A DNA stretch of 64,000 nt from Mugil cephalus (taxonomy: Eukaryota; Chordata; Actinopteri; Mugiliformes; Mugilidae): the NCBI RefSeq assembly GCF_022458985.1, contig NC_061774.1:9662616-9726615 (forward strand), read 5' to 3'. The notes below the pieces were generated by a model. It was not told the DNA's origin, did not search any database, and saw nothing but the letters and a program-made list of their open reading frames with translations. Of this stretch, positions 35,901 through 47,700 are shown piece by piece; within the stretch, counting starts at the first letter, position 1, and each line of letters begins with the position of its first letter. Both the position numbers and the translations under genes were made by a program.

Positions 35901-38189
35901 AGGTTCAAAAATAAAGACTAACTATTTTTTTCCAGAACCATGGACACATTGTAGGCATTTTAAAGCCACCACACAATGTGCAAATACAGATAAAAGCACA
36001 AAAGCTTCACATAGTAAGTCATGTTTTTTCCACATTTATATTATTTTGAAGAAGAAAAAAAGTCTAATATCTATAAATTTGTAATTACAGGACTGAAACT
36101 CACCTGTACAGGTGTGTAGGGAACTGAACATATGTTTTGGAGAGCTGTCAATAACCATTTCTTGTCATACTTTCTTCCGTGTGGTATCTGCCACAAAGAG
36201 AAGAAACCAAAACCGTGAGCTCCTTTGCCAAAATAAAAAGTTTGATGCATTGATGTCCTCGAACTGTCATGATACACACCGTCACTTTGTACCATCCCGA
36301 TCGGTTTTTCCCTCCTCCAATGCCACCTCCTCCACCCCGGTCTCCTCCTCTGAAGCCACCACCTCCTCCTCCTCCTCCTCCACCTCTACCACCTCCTCCC
36401 CCTTTGCCTTGTCGCCTGTCTCTGTCAAACCGTCCTTCTCCTTTCCGAAAGGGTCTTCCATATGGGGTGCTAGAGAAAACACAACAAGGTAATATATTAA
36501 GACATTGCCCTTTGTGTTTCCTTTGATGGAAACAAAACTGAATTGTTAAAGGAGAGACTCAACGCTTGGATACGGAGGCCACTGGAGTAAACACGGGACC
36601 AAATTCAGGAAGCGACGCAACATGCAGTGCATCTTGTGTGGCGTTAACAAGTGACAGCTGTTGCATTGAAGCTACAACATGGCTTGCTAATGGCTAACCT
36701 CCACTCTAGATAAGCCTCCACTTGAATTTTGTGAAGTACACATGTAACTTTTGTTTGAAAGGCGACAGACACTCATGTCGGACCGAGTCATGTTCTGTTA
36801 TTGTTTTATGCTGTTATTTGCACATTTAAAAAAAATTAATAATAAGCCACTTGTGGAAAAAAACATTTGTTGTAACAGTAATGTTACTTATCAGTTATTG
36901 GTCAATGTGCATTTGACTGACCGGGTTCAGAGGGAGGGAGGGATTTCCCCTTCTGCATCATGCAATCAACGACAGCCCCTTTCAACCACATGATGTTGCT
37001 CAAAAAGCTTCGTGCACTGCAGCAAGTGCAGCGCAAAAATAAAACCAAACCTTTGTGATGTGTGAAAACGACCTAAGTCAGTACCACCCACCTAGCCAGG
37101 TCCAAACGTTTCCCAGCAGGACGTTGTATCGTCACAAAATGGTAATGTATAGCACAAATTCAACTCACTTTTTCAGTTTTTGTTTGATTTTCTTTAAGTA
37201 TTTTGTGTGGGTGGATGATTAACAGGTTCCCATACTCTGCATACCAACTAGTTTACTGAATGTGGAAACAGATCATCTACATTCTCTTCCTGCCTTTCTA
37301 TTGTTTAGGGTGAACTTCCTGCACCTCCCGCCTTCAGGTGCGTGCAACAGATCCACATCAAAAGACCTTGCTGCGTTCATTACTCACATTACTTAAATCT
37401 GTCCTTTCATTTTAAAGTTGTTACTCTTACACTTAAAATAAATACAAACTCACATTATAAATGCAGTTTATCAGGTCCAATACTGAACACTTACAATCTG
37501 TTCTGAGAGCTGTTGTCCTGCGGGCTGTCACTCATAGCCACATCTCCATCTGTGTCTTCGAGCCTCGATCGTGGTCCGGGGCCTCCAAACCCTCCAGAGT
37601 GGCTCCCTCGCTGACGGTCTCTGCGTGATCTGTCATACGACCGACCCTTGTAGGAGCCCCTGCCTTTGCGGTTGCGCTGAGGTGCAGTTCTGTCATCGTG
37701 CTCTGTGAGAGAAGGTGAAAGGTAGTTTGTGACATCACTATAAAACTAAACATATATATGTATATTTATATATATATATTTCATAAATATATGAATATGT
37801 TCCATTTGATCCACCCTATAAATCAACACTACATGACACCACAAGGGTGTTTCACATTACTTAACGCTAAAGTCAAAAAAACAAAAAAAATAAATAAAAA
37901 AAGGAACTTCCTTGACAGAAGCTAATGTAACCTATAAGTGTATTTATTTATAATCCAAATAACACTCAAAAGGTCATAACTGAGTGTTGATTAAAGACTC
38001 CATGCTAATTAGGAATCCAGGGAGCTGAGATCGTTTTACCTCCTTGGACAATGGGATCAGTGCTTACGACCTCTCTCCTCACAATTAAGTCCCCGTTGTC
38101 TATAGAGAAGTGGGGAAATTGCAGAGAAAATTAATAGCGAGTAGCAAGCATGGTTCCTTACCGTTGTAGTAATGACCGCCGTCCGCCAT
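29918..38189 (-). CDS. nxf1: Nuclear RNA export factor 1 (NXF1/TAP), 22 exons
   Basis: NXF1, with NXT1, carries mRNA through the nuclear pore. Exons: 38162-38189, 38040-38099, 37495-37702, 36280-36469, 36104-36187, 35716-35820, 35388-35468, 35170-35239, 34965-35053, 34744-34851, 34496-34605, 31937-31973, 31780-31848, 31556-31611, 31352-31459, 31068-31126, 30848-30963, 30709-30751, 30531-30609, 30205-30387, 30051-30111, 29918-29956. They splice in frame to 660 residues (human 619). Basic/Gly-rich N-terminus; RNA-binding domain about 155-240 ([16 protein letters not shown]); leucine-rich repeats about 255-390 ([15 protein letters not shown]); NTF2-like domain about 415-590; UBA-like end ([39 protein letters not shown]). 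The extra length comes from exon 2 and a polyglycine tract in exon 4. The intron after exon 11 is 2.5 kb and holds a CTE-like element. Confidence 0.96.
31974..34495 (-). other. nxf1: Long nxf1 intron after exon 11 (likely retained-intron region)
   Basis: This intron is 2522 bases, much longer than its neighbours. Its donor is AG|GTCAGT, weaker than the usual GTAAGT/GTGAGT used elsewhere in the gene. Reading straight through adds about 19 residues after TSYIR ([20 protein letters not shown]) and then stops, which would give a short NXF1 ending after the LRR domain. The CTE-like element is at 33385-33450. An unexplained open stretch on the sense strand lies at about 33739-34000. Confidence 0.7.
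33385..33450 (-). promoter_or_regulatory. nxf1: CTE-like NXF1-binding RNA element in nxf1 intron
   Basis: On the nxf1 sense strand the intron after the LRR exons contains CATGACGGGTAAGAT (within 33426-33441), then TCCC...GGGA able to form a hairpin, then CCTAAGGCAGGC (33391-33402). This is the order and sequence of one arm of the constitutive transport element, whose loop strands GACGGGTAAGA and CCTAAGACAGG bind NXF1. The vertebrate NXF1 gene is known to carry such an element in intron 10 and to export an intron-retaining mRNA through it. Here the host intron is also the tenth if cassette exon 2 is not counted. A second arm is less clear: AAGACGGG occurs downstream near 33312-33319. The surrounding stretch, about 33240-33640, may all be part of the conserved element. 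Confidence 0.8.
37078..37150. mobile_element. Fragment of Tc1-derived short element
   Basis: GTACCACCCACCTAGCCAGG and CCAAACGTTTCCCAGCAG match blocks in the larger related copies at 26965-27446 and 52377-52790. It lies in the nxf1 intron between exons 3 and 4. Only this piece is recognisable. Confidence 0.5.
38040..38099 (-). CDS. nxf1: nxf1 exon 2, in-frame 20-codon exon absent from human NXF1
   Basis: Good acceptor (CTATAG) and donor (GTAAAA) bound a 60-base open stretch reading [20 protein letters not shown] in phase 1. Exon 1 (MADGGHYYN) and exon 3 ([10 protein letters not shown]) are also phase 1 at their ends, so skipping this exon joins MADGGHYYN directly to EHDD, as in human MADEGKSYSEHDD. 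I therefore read it as an optional cassette. Whether it is used in most transcripts is not visible. Confidence 0.65.
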
Positions 38190-39505
38190 GTTTCTAAAAT
38201 AGTGTCGTTTAAAAAGACCACAGCCCTGCACGAAAAGTAGTACGAGTGATGCTTTTCTTTTCTCTTTCACAAAACACAAAGCCGTGGCCGTGGAAGAAAC
38301 TCTAGCATCCCAAAGGGTCCAGAGAAAACACAAAGACGACCACCGCGACAGGCTAACAAGCAGCTCTTTAGCTGCAAGCTGTTAGCTAAACGCGGGGACG
38401 AGAAGACGACGGAAGTCTAACGTAACACACACCTACACTTCCTGGGCAGGCGGGTATTTAAAAAACAAAATAAATGAAAAAAAAAAAAAAAAACACGCAC
38501 ACACACACACAACAAAACATGTTCGTGACCGTGCTCGAATAACACAAGAGAAGCCGTCACATAAAAAAAAATAAAAGCCACTTGAATGCTTTGCTAACGT
38601 TCGCTCTGACTAAAGCTCATGTTAGTTGTTAGCAACAGTTAGCATAGTGCTAGCTTAGCCGAACAGCAGGTTTTTCTTTGGACCACAGAAAATCACAACA
38701 TCTTCGACCAAAAAAATTATATTTCGTCGCTGTAATAACGCTCGTCTACACAGACATTTGATTTAGTTGACAGTTTCATTTAAAATAACACCAGCTCTGT
38801 CAAAGCACACGTGCAAAGAGAACAGGGGAGTAAAAGAAAAAGTCAGGATAACAACAAAGCCCGAAGGCTTATTTCCATGAACATAGATGGTCGAGAGGAA
38901 AACAGTTACTTCAAAATGTACCAAATGACTTGTCTGTTGGTGTTATGGAAGTGCAAATAAAGATAAAGTCATATTAAAACACAAAAACACTGCTGGACAA
39001 AGTCTCATCTAATCTGAACAAGCATGCAAAATGTAAAATAAGATATTTATTAATTACACAATCCCTGTAAAAACACCCACACCCACAAAATGTTGTGTTT
39101 CCTTTCAGTAGAAATTTCATTCTAATTTGAGATTAATTTTATCTGGATGAAATAGGTGGGGACTTTAGGTGTTTTGATTATTTTGTCTACACTGATTATT
39201 TGATAGAAGGCTGTTTCAGACACGTAGACCTGTAACAAAAGGGAAAGTAGTACGGTCTTTAATGTAGGCTGCATTCCACACCAGCGACGTCATGCTTTTG
39301 TGTATGCTGGTTTGGCTGGTTCACTGTCATCAATTACCGAGACACAAAATAGAACTGAGTCATAGTTTATATACCCCTGAGCTTTCACATCAAATGTCCA
39401 TAGAAACACACCCTATATAACATATAGTTTAATAGTAGTTCAAACTACTCTACGTTTTACAAGGGAAACAACACTGATCATCAGTTACACTAGTGAAAAT
39501 AAATA

Positions 39506-40390
39506 CACTAGTCAAAAGTTTGGACCCACCGTCTCATTTTCTTTGTTTTTCTGATCATCTATATTGTAGATTCTCACTCAAGGCATCAAAACTATGAAAC
39601 ATATTTGGAATTGTTTGGATGACTAAAAGTGTGAAATAACTCAAAACATGTTTTATATTTGTTGTTTTTCTTGGTCCAAACAAATCTCTTCTGCTGTTTT
39701 TTTTTTCTTGGTGGTGGTTTCTAAGCAGCTATTTGATCATAAAGGCCTGAACACACAGTCTCCTCTGAACAGTTGATGTAGAGATGTGTCTGCTACTAGG
39801 ACTCACTAATCTGAGGAGCTGATAACTTGTGATTTCTGAGACTGATCACTCGGATCATTATCCTCAGCAGCAGAGGTGACCCTTGGTCTTCCTTTCCTGG
39901 GGCGTTCCTCGTGTGAGGTTTTTGCAACTGCACTGTCTGAACTTCAATCCTTAAAAAGTAATGATGGACTTTCATTTCTCTTTATTCAGATGATTGTTTT
40001 TTTTTTCTTTGCAGTTGTCAAATAGGACTGTCTGCTTTGTACCAACCCAACTTCTGCACAATACAACTGACGGTCCCAACCCCATTAGGAAGGCAAGAAA
40101 TTCCACAAATGAACCCTGACAAGACACACCTGTGAAGTGAAAACCATTTCAGGTGACATCATCATGAAGCTTAATGAGAGAAGGCCAAGGGTTTACAGCA
40201 CTGTCAACAAAGCGAAGGGTGGCTACTTTGAGGAATATTATTTAATTTTTTTTTCTTTGATACACAATCCCATATATCTTGCTTCATATATTTGATGTCT
40301 CCAGTATGTATCTACAATGAAGACAATAGTAAAAATAAAGAAAAAAAAACACTGAATTAGAAGGTGTGTCCAAACTTTTGACTGGTGGTG
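39506..40390 (-). mobile_element. Tc1-like DNA transposon copy, internally decayed
   Basis: Ends are CACTAGTCAAAAGTTTGGAC on the left and, reverse-complemented, CACCACCAGTCAAAAGTTTG on the right, flanked by TA at 39504-39505 and 40391-40392 as expected for Tc1/mariner. Subterminal stretches of about 150-200 bases are also inverted copies of one another (long terminal repeats of the inverted type). The minus strand retains pieces resembling a Tc1 transposase N-terminus (RKGRPRVTSAAED; SAPQI) with frame breaks. At 885 bases it is shorter than autonomous members, so it is a dead copy. Confidence 0.75.
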
Positions 40391-40693
40391 TACATGAACA
40401 AAATCCCCCTCATGACTCATTTAATGATGAGTTTATGTAGAAATAGTGTAAATAATAATAATAATGATAATAATAAAGGTAATTCAACTCTGATTATGTA
40501 GGTTAAATTAAATTTAAATCCTGTACCTAATCATACTGAAACTGAAAAGTGTACATTGAAGTTAGACGTGCATACCAGAGTGTTCGCTCTTCATTAGATA
40601 CACTTGTGTAAACAAAGCTATTCTAATATAACAGTACCGTTAAATCAGCATTTGTTGAATACCATTTGCTGATGGAATAGAAACTTGAAAAAA

Positions 40694-41216
40694 AAAAAAG
40701 AGGAAACGCCTCACAAACGCCACAGGGCCAAGACTGGTGAGGTCAACAGACTCAATCAACTGGTGAGGAAAACCCGCTCGGTGGTGGGGACTGAACTTGG
40801 GCCGCTTAGAAACAGTGGCTGAGAGGAGGGTGAAGGACAAAATCTGTGCAATATTGGACAATCCCTCTCACCCTCTGCATGATGAGCTGTGGCTGATGTG
40901 CAGCTCATTCAGCCAGCGGATCATCCACCCTGGTGCAGAACTTAACGCTTCAGACGCTCTTTTGTGTCATCAGACTGTACAAAAGCACACAGCTCTGACC
41001 TCACTGAGCCCATATGTCCCATATGTCACTTTATCCACAACTGTTGTCACTTGTGTACTGTACTTTCTGTTGCCTGTTGTCCTATTTAATGTTGTGGCTG
41101 CCTGCTCTGTGCCCTATTTTATTTCTTTTCACTGTTTATTTTTCTGACTAGTGCTGCTGTAACATTTGAATTTCCACAATGGGGATCAATAAAGTATTAT
41201 CTCATCTTATCTTACA
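40694..41216 (+). mobile_element. LINE 3' end (Rex/L2-like), 5' truncated
   Basis: The plus strand reads VAERRVKDKICAILDNPSHP and LHDELWLMCSSFSQRIIHPG, resembling the C-terminal tail of fish Rex/L2-type LINE proteins. It is followed by a short 3' UTR ending GGGGATCAATAAAGTATTAT and a run of TCTCATCTTATCTTA, typical of the 3' tail of these elements. Only the last about 500 bases remain. No reverse transcriptase domain is present. Confidence 0.7.
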
Positions 41217-41507
41217 TTAAGCTCCAAGTAAAGAGGGATTTATTCAGGTCTTAACAAACAGTGTTTCCTTTTTTCCCTCATTTGTTTAAAATCCCATTGA
41301 ACTGTTGATTCAACTACATTTTCATTGTGGAAACTACAGTTCGTACTATCGGATGGTGCTGTGTTTTCTAAGAGATCTTATTCTACTTGAATGAGTGAGG
41401 AAACGTCTTCAGGAAACTCTGCAAGTCAGGTTGCTTTTGTTTTTTGATGCACTGACACATGTTTCGATTATTTTCACAACCCGATTTTAATCAGTGAGCT
41501 ATACTAA

Positions 41508-41674
41508 ATAACAGGAACACTGTTGGCACCATAAACCACATCCTCCAGAATGATCATACAGTTGAATTACCACCTTTCTGACACTGTTTCAAGGTAAACA
41601 AAGGGAGTTTTAGTGCAGGGCTGTTATACTACTATACTTGTTTTTCCATTAGTGTACCTAATAAACTGGCAAGT
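41508..41674. mobile_element. Truncated Tc1-family short element
   Basis: Contains ATTAGTGTACCTAATAAACT near the right end and an internal block (CATCCTCCAGAATGATCAT) shared in inverse orientation with the element at 13964-14273. The left end is missing or worn. Confidence 0.55.
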
Positions 41675-42240
41675 GACCCCTGAAATCTAAGTCACACATT
41701 AAGGGCTGCCTAAAATGTTCATTAAAAGAATAAAAAAGGGGTTTCATGTAGCTCTTTTGCATGTGCTCTTTTGTTTACCTGCACAGCTGCAGTGCATGCC
41801 AAGACATTTTGTCAGGCAGCTGAGGCACAGCTGTCACTAAAAACATTAATGACGGGACAGTGAGTGAAACAGCATGAACAAAGGCAGCACCTCTCTAACT
41901 TTCCATGTCAAAATCTGTGCAGTGATGTCTTCTGATCTTACGCTGCCAAGGGAGTAAAAGTCAAGGTTGAACAATATATTGCTAATGTCAGATTCTGGGA
42001 ATGCTCACACAAAACACGCATATCATCTAAGTTAAGTAAATAAAATTTGTAAATTAAATTTGACACCGCCAGGATCCAAATTCAAGTGTTACCAGAAGTG
42101 ATCCAGATAATTGTGCTTTATTTACTTTTAAATATTTCACGGTTAAACTGTATTTCTCCTCTGTGTTTTAACAGACAGCTGCCCGACACATTGTTCCTAA
42201 ATAACTAATGAGGTGGATGAAATGGATCGGTCAAACTTAC

Positions 42241-42307
42241 CGTCGTTGACCACACGTGTCACAGACAGGTTGGGGTAACGTTCCCGAAACAAAACCACAC
42301 GAGTCAT
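42241..42307 (-). CDS. Possible alternative first coding exon of nxf1
   Basis: A 67-base minus-strand stretch opens with ATG (MTRVVLFRERYPNLSVTRVV, then ND) and ends at a good donor, GTAAGT, after 22 codons plus one base. That phase fits nxf1 exon 2 or exon 3 exactly. No other gene lies between it and nxf1 on this strand. The residues match no protein I know. It could instead be the first exon of an unrecognised gene or a chance ORF. Confidence 0.4.
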
Positions 42308-42701
42308 CCTGCAAAACTTGTCAAACCTCTAGGGAAGCATCCGCAGCCTGCTGTGTAGTTGAGAGAGAACATTTAAAATATATAAAAAAAACGTCTGACG
42401 CTGTGTCGCTTTTACTGAACTGGAGTAAATTTTAACCGCGCAACTTATTTTTCTTTGTCATTTAATTCAGGTGAGTCATGGAGGCGACGTTAGCTTTAGC
42501 TAGTTAGCGTTAGCATGGCGGAACATCCTGCAAGATGCAACTCCGTTCTGACAACGAAACTTAGACAAATTTTACCGATTAATTCCCTTCACCGTAGTTC
42601 TATTTTCTTGTTATAATGTGGGATCTGTCACTTCTGCCTGTTGTCCGGGCCGACCAGCCTGTTTGTCCCGCTCAGTTTCCCTCAACGCGGATATTAATAT
42701 G

Positions 42702-42715
42702 GCGCCACCTGGTGG
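42702..42715 (-). promoter_or_regulatory. CTCF-type motif
   Basis: The minus strand reads CCACCAGGTGGCGC, which fits the CTCF core consensus CCASYAGRKGGCRS at every position. It lies about 400 bases upstream of the possible alternative nxf1 exon and 2 kb from the 3' side of the ITPK gene. Binding is inferred from sequence only. Confidence 0.45.
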
Positions 42716-42964
42716 AAGAACCAGCACCCAGCAACCTCGACGCTGCGCGGTGTTACATGATTATTTGTCTGTAGAGGAACGTCCGCCTATGTTTGTTTGT
42801 TTGGAGGCCGTGTATTTGATTAAAATATTTATATTTTATATTTCTACATTCACTACATTTAAAAAATATATATTTTTACATTTTATCCAACACATACGTT
42901 TTACTGCATTGTTTCACATTATCAACAGGGGATGGAAATAACGTTGATCATCTTTGGACAATTA

Positions 42965-43351
42965 AATGTTCTGCTGGGAAACGTTTGGACCCGACATTCG
43001 TGTGGATTTTACTTAGTCATGTACCACCCATCTAGACCACACACACACACACACAAACAAACAAACAAAAAAAAACTGTTTAGGAACAACTAAAAACAAG
43101 ACAGAGAAAAAAAAGGGAAAAAATTGGATTGCATTGGAACCGATTGGAACAAGTCTGATCCACTGAGGCTCATCCCTTCAACCCATTGGATCCAAAAGGC
43201 CCCTACCCCACTAACATCCTGTTATCAGACATTACAGGACACCCTCAGAAGGATCACGTCCACTCTCTGATGAGTCACAACTGTTTTGGATTCACAAACG
43301 AGAACTACACAACATCAGAGAGTTGGTTTTAATGTTATGCCTGGTCAGTGT
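42965..43351 (-). mobile_element. Tc1/mariner-derived short element, reverse copy
   Basis: An inverse-orientation relative of the elements at 26965-27446 and 52377-52790. It contains GGAAACGTTTGGACCCGACA on the left, ATTGGATCCAAAAGGCCCC in the middle and a right end near TTATGCCTGGTCAGTGTA. A CA-rich microsatellite at about 43038-43060 interrupts it. Confidence 0.6.
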
Positions 43352-44723
43352 AGCTGAGGCTCTTTAAAGAGCCCTTTAGTAAGTACAAACTTGTGTAGAA
43401 ATCTTGTTTTTACTCTTTCCTCTCTTATTAATCATCGCATGAACCCACAGGTAGGTATCTCGTGTCCCTTTGGAGAGGTCTGACACTTCAAACTCCAACC
43501 AGAAAGGCCCGAATCGGACTCGAACCCGGATCTTCTTAGATTGGGAATCAGGGGATCTAAATAATAATTAACAGCAGTTTCACCAGTTCCAAACTACATC
43601 AGTAACATGCTGCTTGCAATTATCCTTTCATTTTATTTATTTTAGGCCAAAATGGAACTATGTAACTGTCACACAGGTGGTATTTATTCCAGGACTGTCG
43701 AACTTTACTCCGTTATTTTATCTTGCTGTACTTTCAAATGAGTCTTGGTTATCCAGAGTCCAGTGGTATCATTCAAAATAGTGAACTTAACATTTAAGCT
43801 ATCTTAAAATGAAAAAGACAAGTGATAAAACAGAAGCAACCCAAAAATGAGTGCATATTTTGTTAAATGGATTAATAATGAACTTAGTCGACATAGCGTG
43901 TCCCCTGGATGAGTTCATCAATGAAATACATTTTATGTTCTGTGAGAAAAAGTACATGCATTTACTGGCCAACATTTAGTTTCTTTTTCGTAAGTAGCTT
44001 TAAGTTTGTTTGTTTTTTTGAAACTATATAATGTTTCATGGCTACACCAGCCAGTCACATTTGTTAAGTTAATGTATAAATCATAAATCTTGTGTTTAGA
44101 CTCATTATCATACTCAGGTGACTTGTAAAAATTCAGCAGACACAAGTATTCATCGTTTATTTCAGTTTACCTTGGCCATCTTATGTGTGAATAGGAAAAA
44201 AAACAACATTTTAGCTGCATCATGTGTAAATAATTCAAATGCTTGATAAAAACATTGCATCTATTTCTGTCAATGTCTTCTTCGCGCATATTTTAAAGTC
44301 TCTTTTTCTAACTGTTATGAGACTTGTTAACACATACTGACTTGTGAACACATACTGAGCCTCATGTTCGAACATGAGCCAGTTCAACCAAATGTGCGTG
44401 TTTTTGTGCATTGGTCACAATGAGAGAACTTTGCTGGTGTAAACACATTAGCGCTTTGCGTGTTCCCGACCAGCCAAATGAAAAAAGTCTTTAGTATCAG
44501 TAGATAAAGAATGTAACAAAAACCCGGTCTCCACTGTGTGTACATGCCAGATGTACAACTGTGAGACGATCACTTAGCATTTCTATGGATTTCAGCGAAA
44601 TTGAAGCTCCTCGTCCTCCTCCTCCTCTGAAGACAGCGTCCCCCATAAACAAATCCTTCCCTGTTGTCCCGACAGTTTTAAATGTAACAGCAGCCATGTC
44701 TGTCCACATCGACCCCGAGTGCG

Positions 44724-47700
44724 TTATGTACCGCTCTTTTCCTCCTCGCAGCTGTCCCCCTGCTGCCAGGAGGCCACAGTGATGGCCTGGCTCAGAGAAG
44801 AGATGAGGGAGGTCAGGCCGATGAGGTAGCCGTCCTCCCTGCTGCCCTCAGCCCATGGGACGTTGTGACAGAGCTCCTTCGACTCGGGCATGGGGGTCGT
44901 CTTTCCAAAGTCGATCATCCACACACTGGCCTTGCTGTGGTCGTGGACGAAGAGAAGGGAGCTGCCAATCACCTGAGCAGGTCGGAAACATAAATGTGTG
45001 TAAATTCATTGTGAGAATAAAGGATATGAACTGGATCTGCAGCGTCTATTATGAATCTGTGTTGTTTCTCCGTCAGATTGATCTCTACGTATAAACTAAC
45101 CTCATGGGTTCTGAAAAATGGGGAATTCTTCAGTGCGTCACTCAGGGCCAGAAGTCTGGAGTGATACGCTTTCTGAGGACACACAGAGGGTAGAGTTGTG
45201 GTTTAGCAGCAGCAAATAAGATGTGAAGGAGGAAAACCGACAGAATTACTTTCTGACATTTCTTTTTAACTTTTCAGATCTAGTTGTGTGTCTTTAGATA
45301 CACACATTATGGTACAATTTATGTAATTATGTTGTAAATGCTGAATGTGACCAGCAAATCAAACGTTCCCAGTGAGTTTTCAGAAGTTATTTTTCTATTT
45401 GCATGATATAAATTTGGAGATGTTCTCCAAGGAAGTGTAAATTATTATTCTATAGACAAAGCTGACCAGAGTGTGAAGCTGCTTCCTGGTGAAGTAAAGC
45501 ATCGCCTCTGTGACCTGAGCTAATGTCAGAATCTTCCTGAAGTCCCGTTCAACGCTGCCATCCTCCATCTGACTCACAGGGACACAAACACAACGGACAT
45601 TTTAGGGAGTCGTACATAAGTTGTGCAGCGACGTAAGAGGCCGCCGCTCCTACCATGATGCCTTCTATCCTGAACCCCAGCGTGGACGTAGAGCTGGTGG
45701 TGTCCCTCCACTGAAGGTAGCGCCACTTGGACACCCCTTTCTGCGCGTGTTCCTCTGCTGAAGGAGCTGATGGGTCCATTTTCATAATCTTCTGGTACAT
45801 GTCGTTACGGAGGGTTGGTTTGGTACGAGCTTTTATCAGTTCCTCCTCCTGGTACGTCCTGACGGGGAAACCACAAACTGTACATCAGGAATACGTAGAA
45901 ATAATATAACATGTTCCATACCCAGTTTATTTATTTTTTTTTTTTAAATGACATATAACAATATGAAATACATGATTTAGCATTATGACTGAAATTTGAG
46001 AACAAGTGTAATCCTTGCTAGTTTACTTGATGTTAAATTGCTCTGTCACTTGTTTGGGAGGTACATGTTTGGTTATAGACACTAGTTCCTAATTTCCATT
46101 CTCAGTTGGGAAGGTAGAAAATCTTCCAGTGAAGAACAAGCAACCTCACTTATGTTTATGAAAAAGAAATGAAACGACTATTAGCAAAATCAAGCTACAC
46201 TAAAATAGCCAGGAATAAAAACAATCCCCCAATTTCCCAGCATATCATCTCTTGAGTGGAGTCAGAAGTCTTGAATTTTTCAGACCCCACAATTCACCTT
46301 GTCAAAAGTAAAAGTTGGTCACTTGAGGAAAGCCTACCTGACGCCCATCTTACAGTCCATGATAACAGGCCTCCTCAGGCCGCACAACAGATCCTCCAGG
46401 CGGATGTAGCAGTGCTCCCCTCTGGTAACCAGGCCGTGGTACTGCGGCACAAAGGGCCTCAGAGGGTCCCTCATCAGACAGTCCAGGCACTTAGCCTCCA
46501 CTTCGCTGAACCGTTTCAGCACCTCCCCTCCTTTACTCACCTGGAAGTTACCTGGTGACACCAACCACCAGGGAGGGACAAAGGATCAAGTTATTATGCT
46601 TTTCAGTGGAGCAAGAAAGCAGAATGAGGGTAGCATCTGGTTTCAGGGGCACTACACTTCCATTTACCAAACTAAACTGTTCAATGTTTCTTTTTTTAGG
46701 TGTTCAGATTGAGCAAAACTCAGTTGTATGATTTTCCTGTTTTGAGTTGTTCTACACATTCTAGTCCAGTGTTTGATGACAATCCTGTACTTACTGATCT
46801 CGACTGTTCTAACACAAGTTGTGTGAACTCAAATTGTATGTAACAGTCAGTAATCGTCTCAGTTTTGACTTCACAGTCAGACCTTTGTTATCTTCTGAAC
46901 AGCTGACGTTCTGTTGATAAAGTGATTTAACAACAGCAGCTGTAACATTCACATTCACTTGCACGGTGAACAGTAGAGTAAAAAATAGACTGACATCTGC
47001 ATCTTTTACATTTCTGAATGCTTGTCTGTGTCTATTTTGGATGAACGGTAACACACGTGCCTTGATGTCCAGCCAGCTGGACCCAGGAGCTCTGCCGCCC
47101 CAGAGACCAGTTCATCATGGTCAAGTAGGTTTTCCAGGAGCGACACTGAGGTATAGAAGAAGATCAGATTATGTTGCTGTCTTTATGGAAAGAGAACACT
47201 GACAAAGAACACAACGGATATGAAATTAGGATTTCATGACATGCCTGTCCACTGTAGGATGATAAAGTATACCAATAATTTCATAATGAGCCATCATCCA
47301 TTTTCTCTATGGCTTATTGAGCTCAGGATTTGGAGCTTGTAAGTTCCATCTTTGACAAGCTGTGAAGCATATACACTCACCGGCCACTTTATTAGGTACA
47401 CCTTGCTAGTAAAAGGTTGGACCTCCTTTTGCCTTAAGAGCTGCCTTAATTCTTCGTGGCACACTTTCAACAAGGTGTTGGAAACATTCCTCAGAGGTTT
47501 TGGTCCATATTGACATGATAGCATCAACACAGTTGCTGCAGATTTGTCGGCTGCACATCTATGATGAGAATCTCCTGTTCCACCACATCCCAAAGGTGAT
47601 GGTCTATTGGAGTGAGATCTGGTGACTGTGGAGGCCATTGGAGTACAGTGAACTCATTGTCATGTTCAAGAAACCAGTTTGAAATGTTTGTGACATGGTG

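Larger units (their letters stand above)
38190..44723. other. nxf1 upstream region and nxf1-ITPK spacer
   Basis: 38190-38450 is the probable nxf1 promoter and 5' UTR. The rest is mostly AT-rich non-coding DNA with the Tc1-like copy, LINE tail and short elements listed separately. A second GC-richer island at about 42240-42740 contains the possible alternative nxf1 exon and the CTCF-type site. From 43360 to 44720 I see nothing coding; the ITPK 3' UTR should occupy its right end, with an AATAAA (minus) at 44156-44161. Confidence 0.5.

Noticed and set aside
44561-44782. Plus-strand ORF with a proline run near the ITPK stop
   Set aside because: It overlaps the ITPK last exon and 3' UTR on the opposite strand and has no domain.
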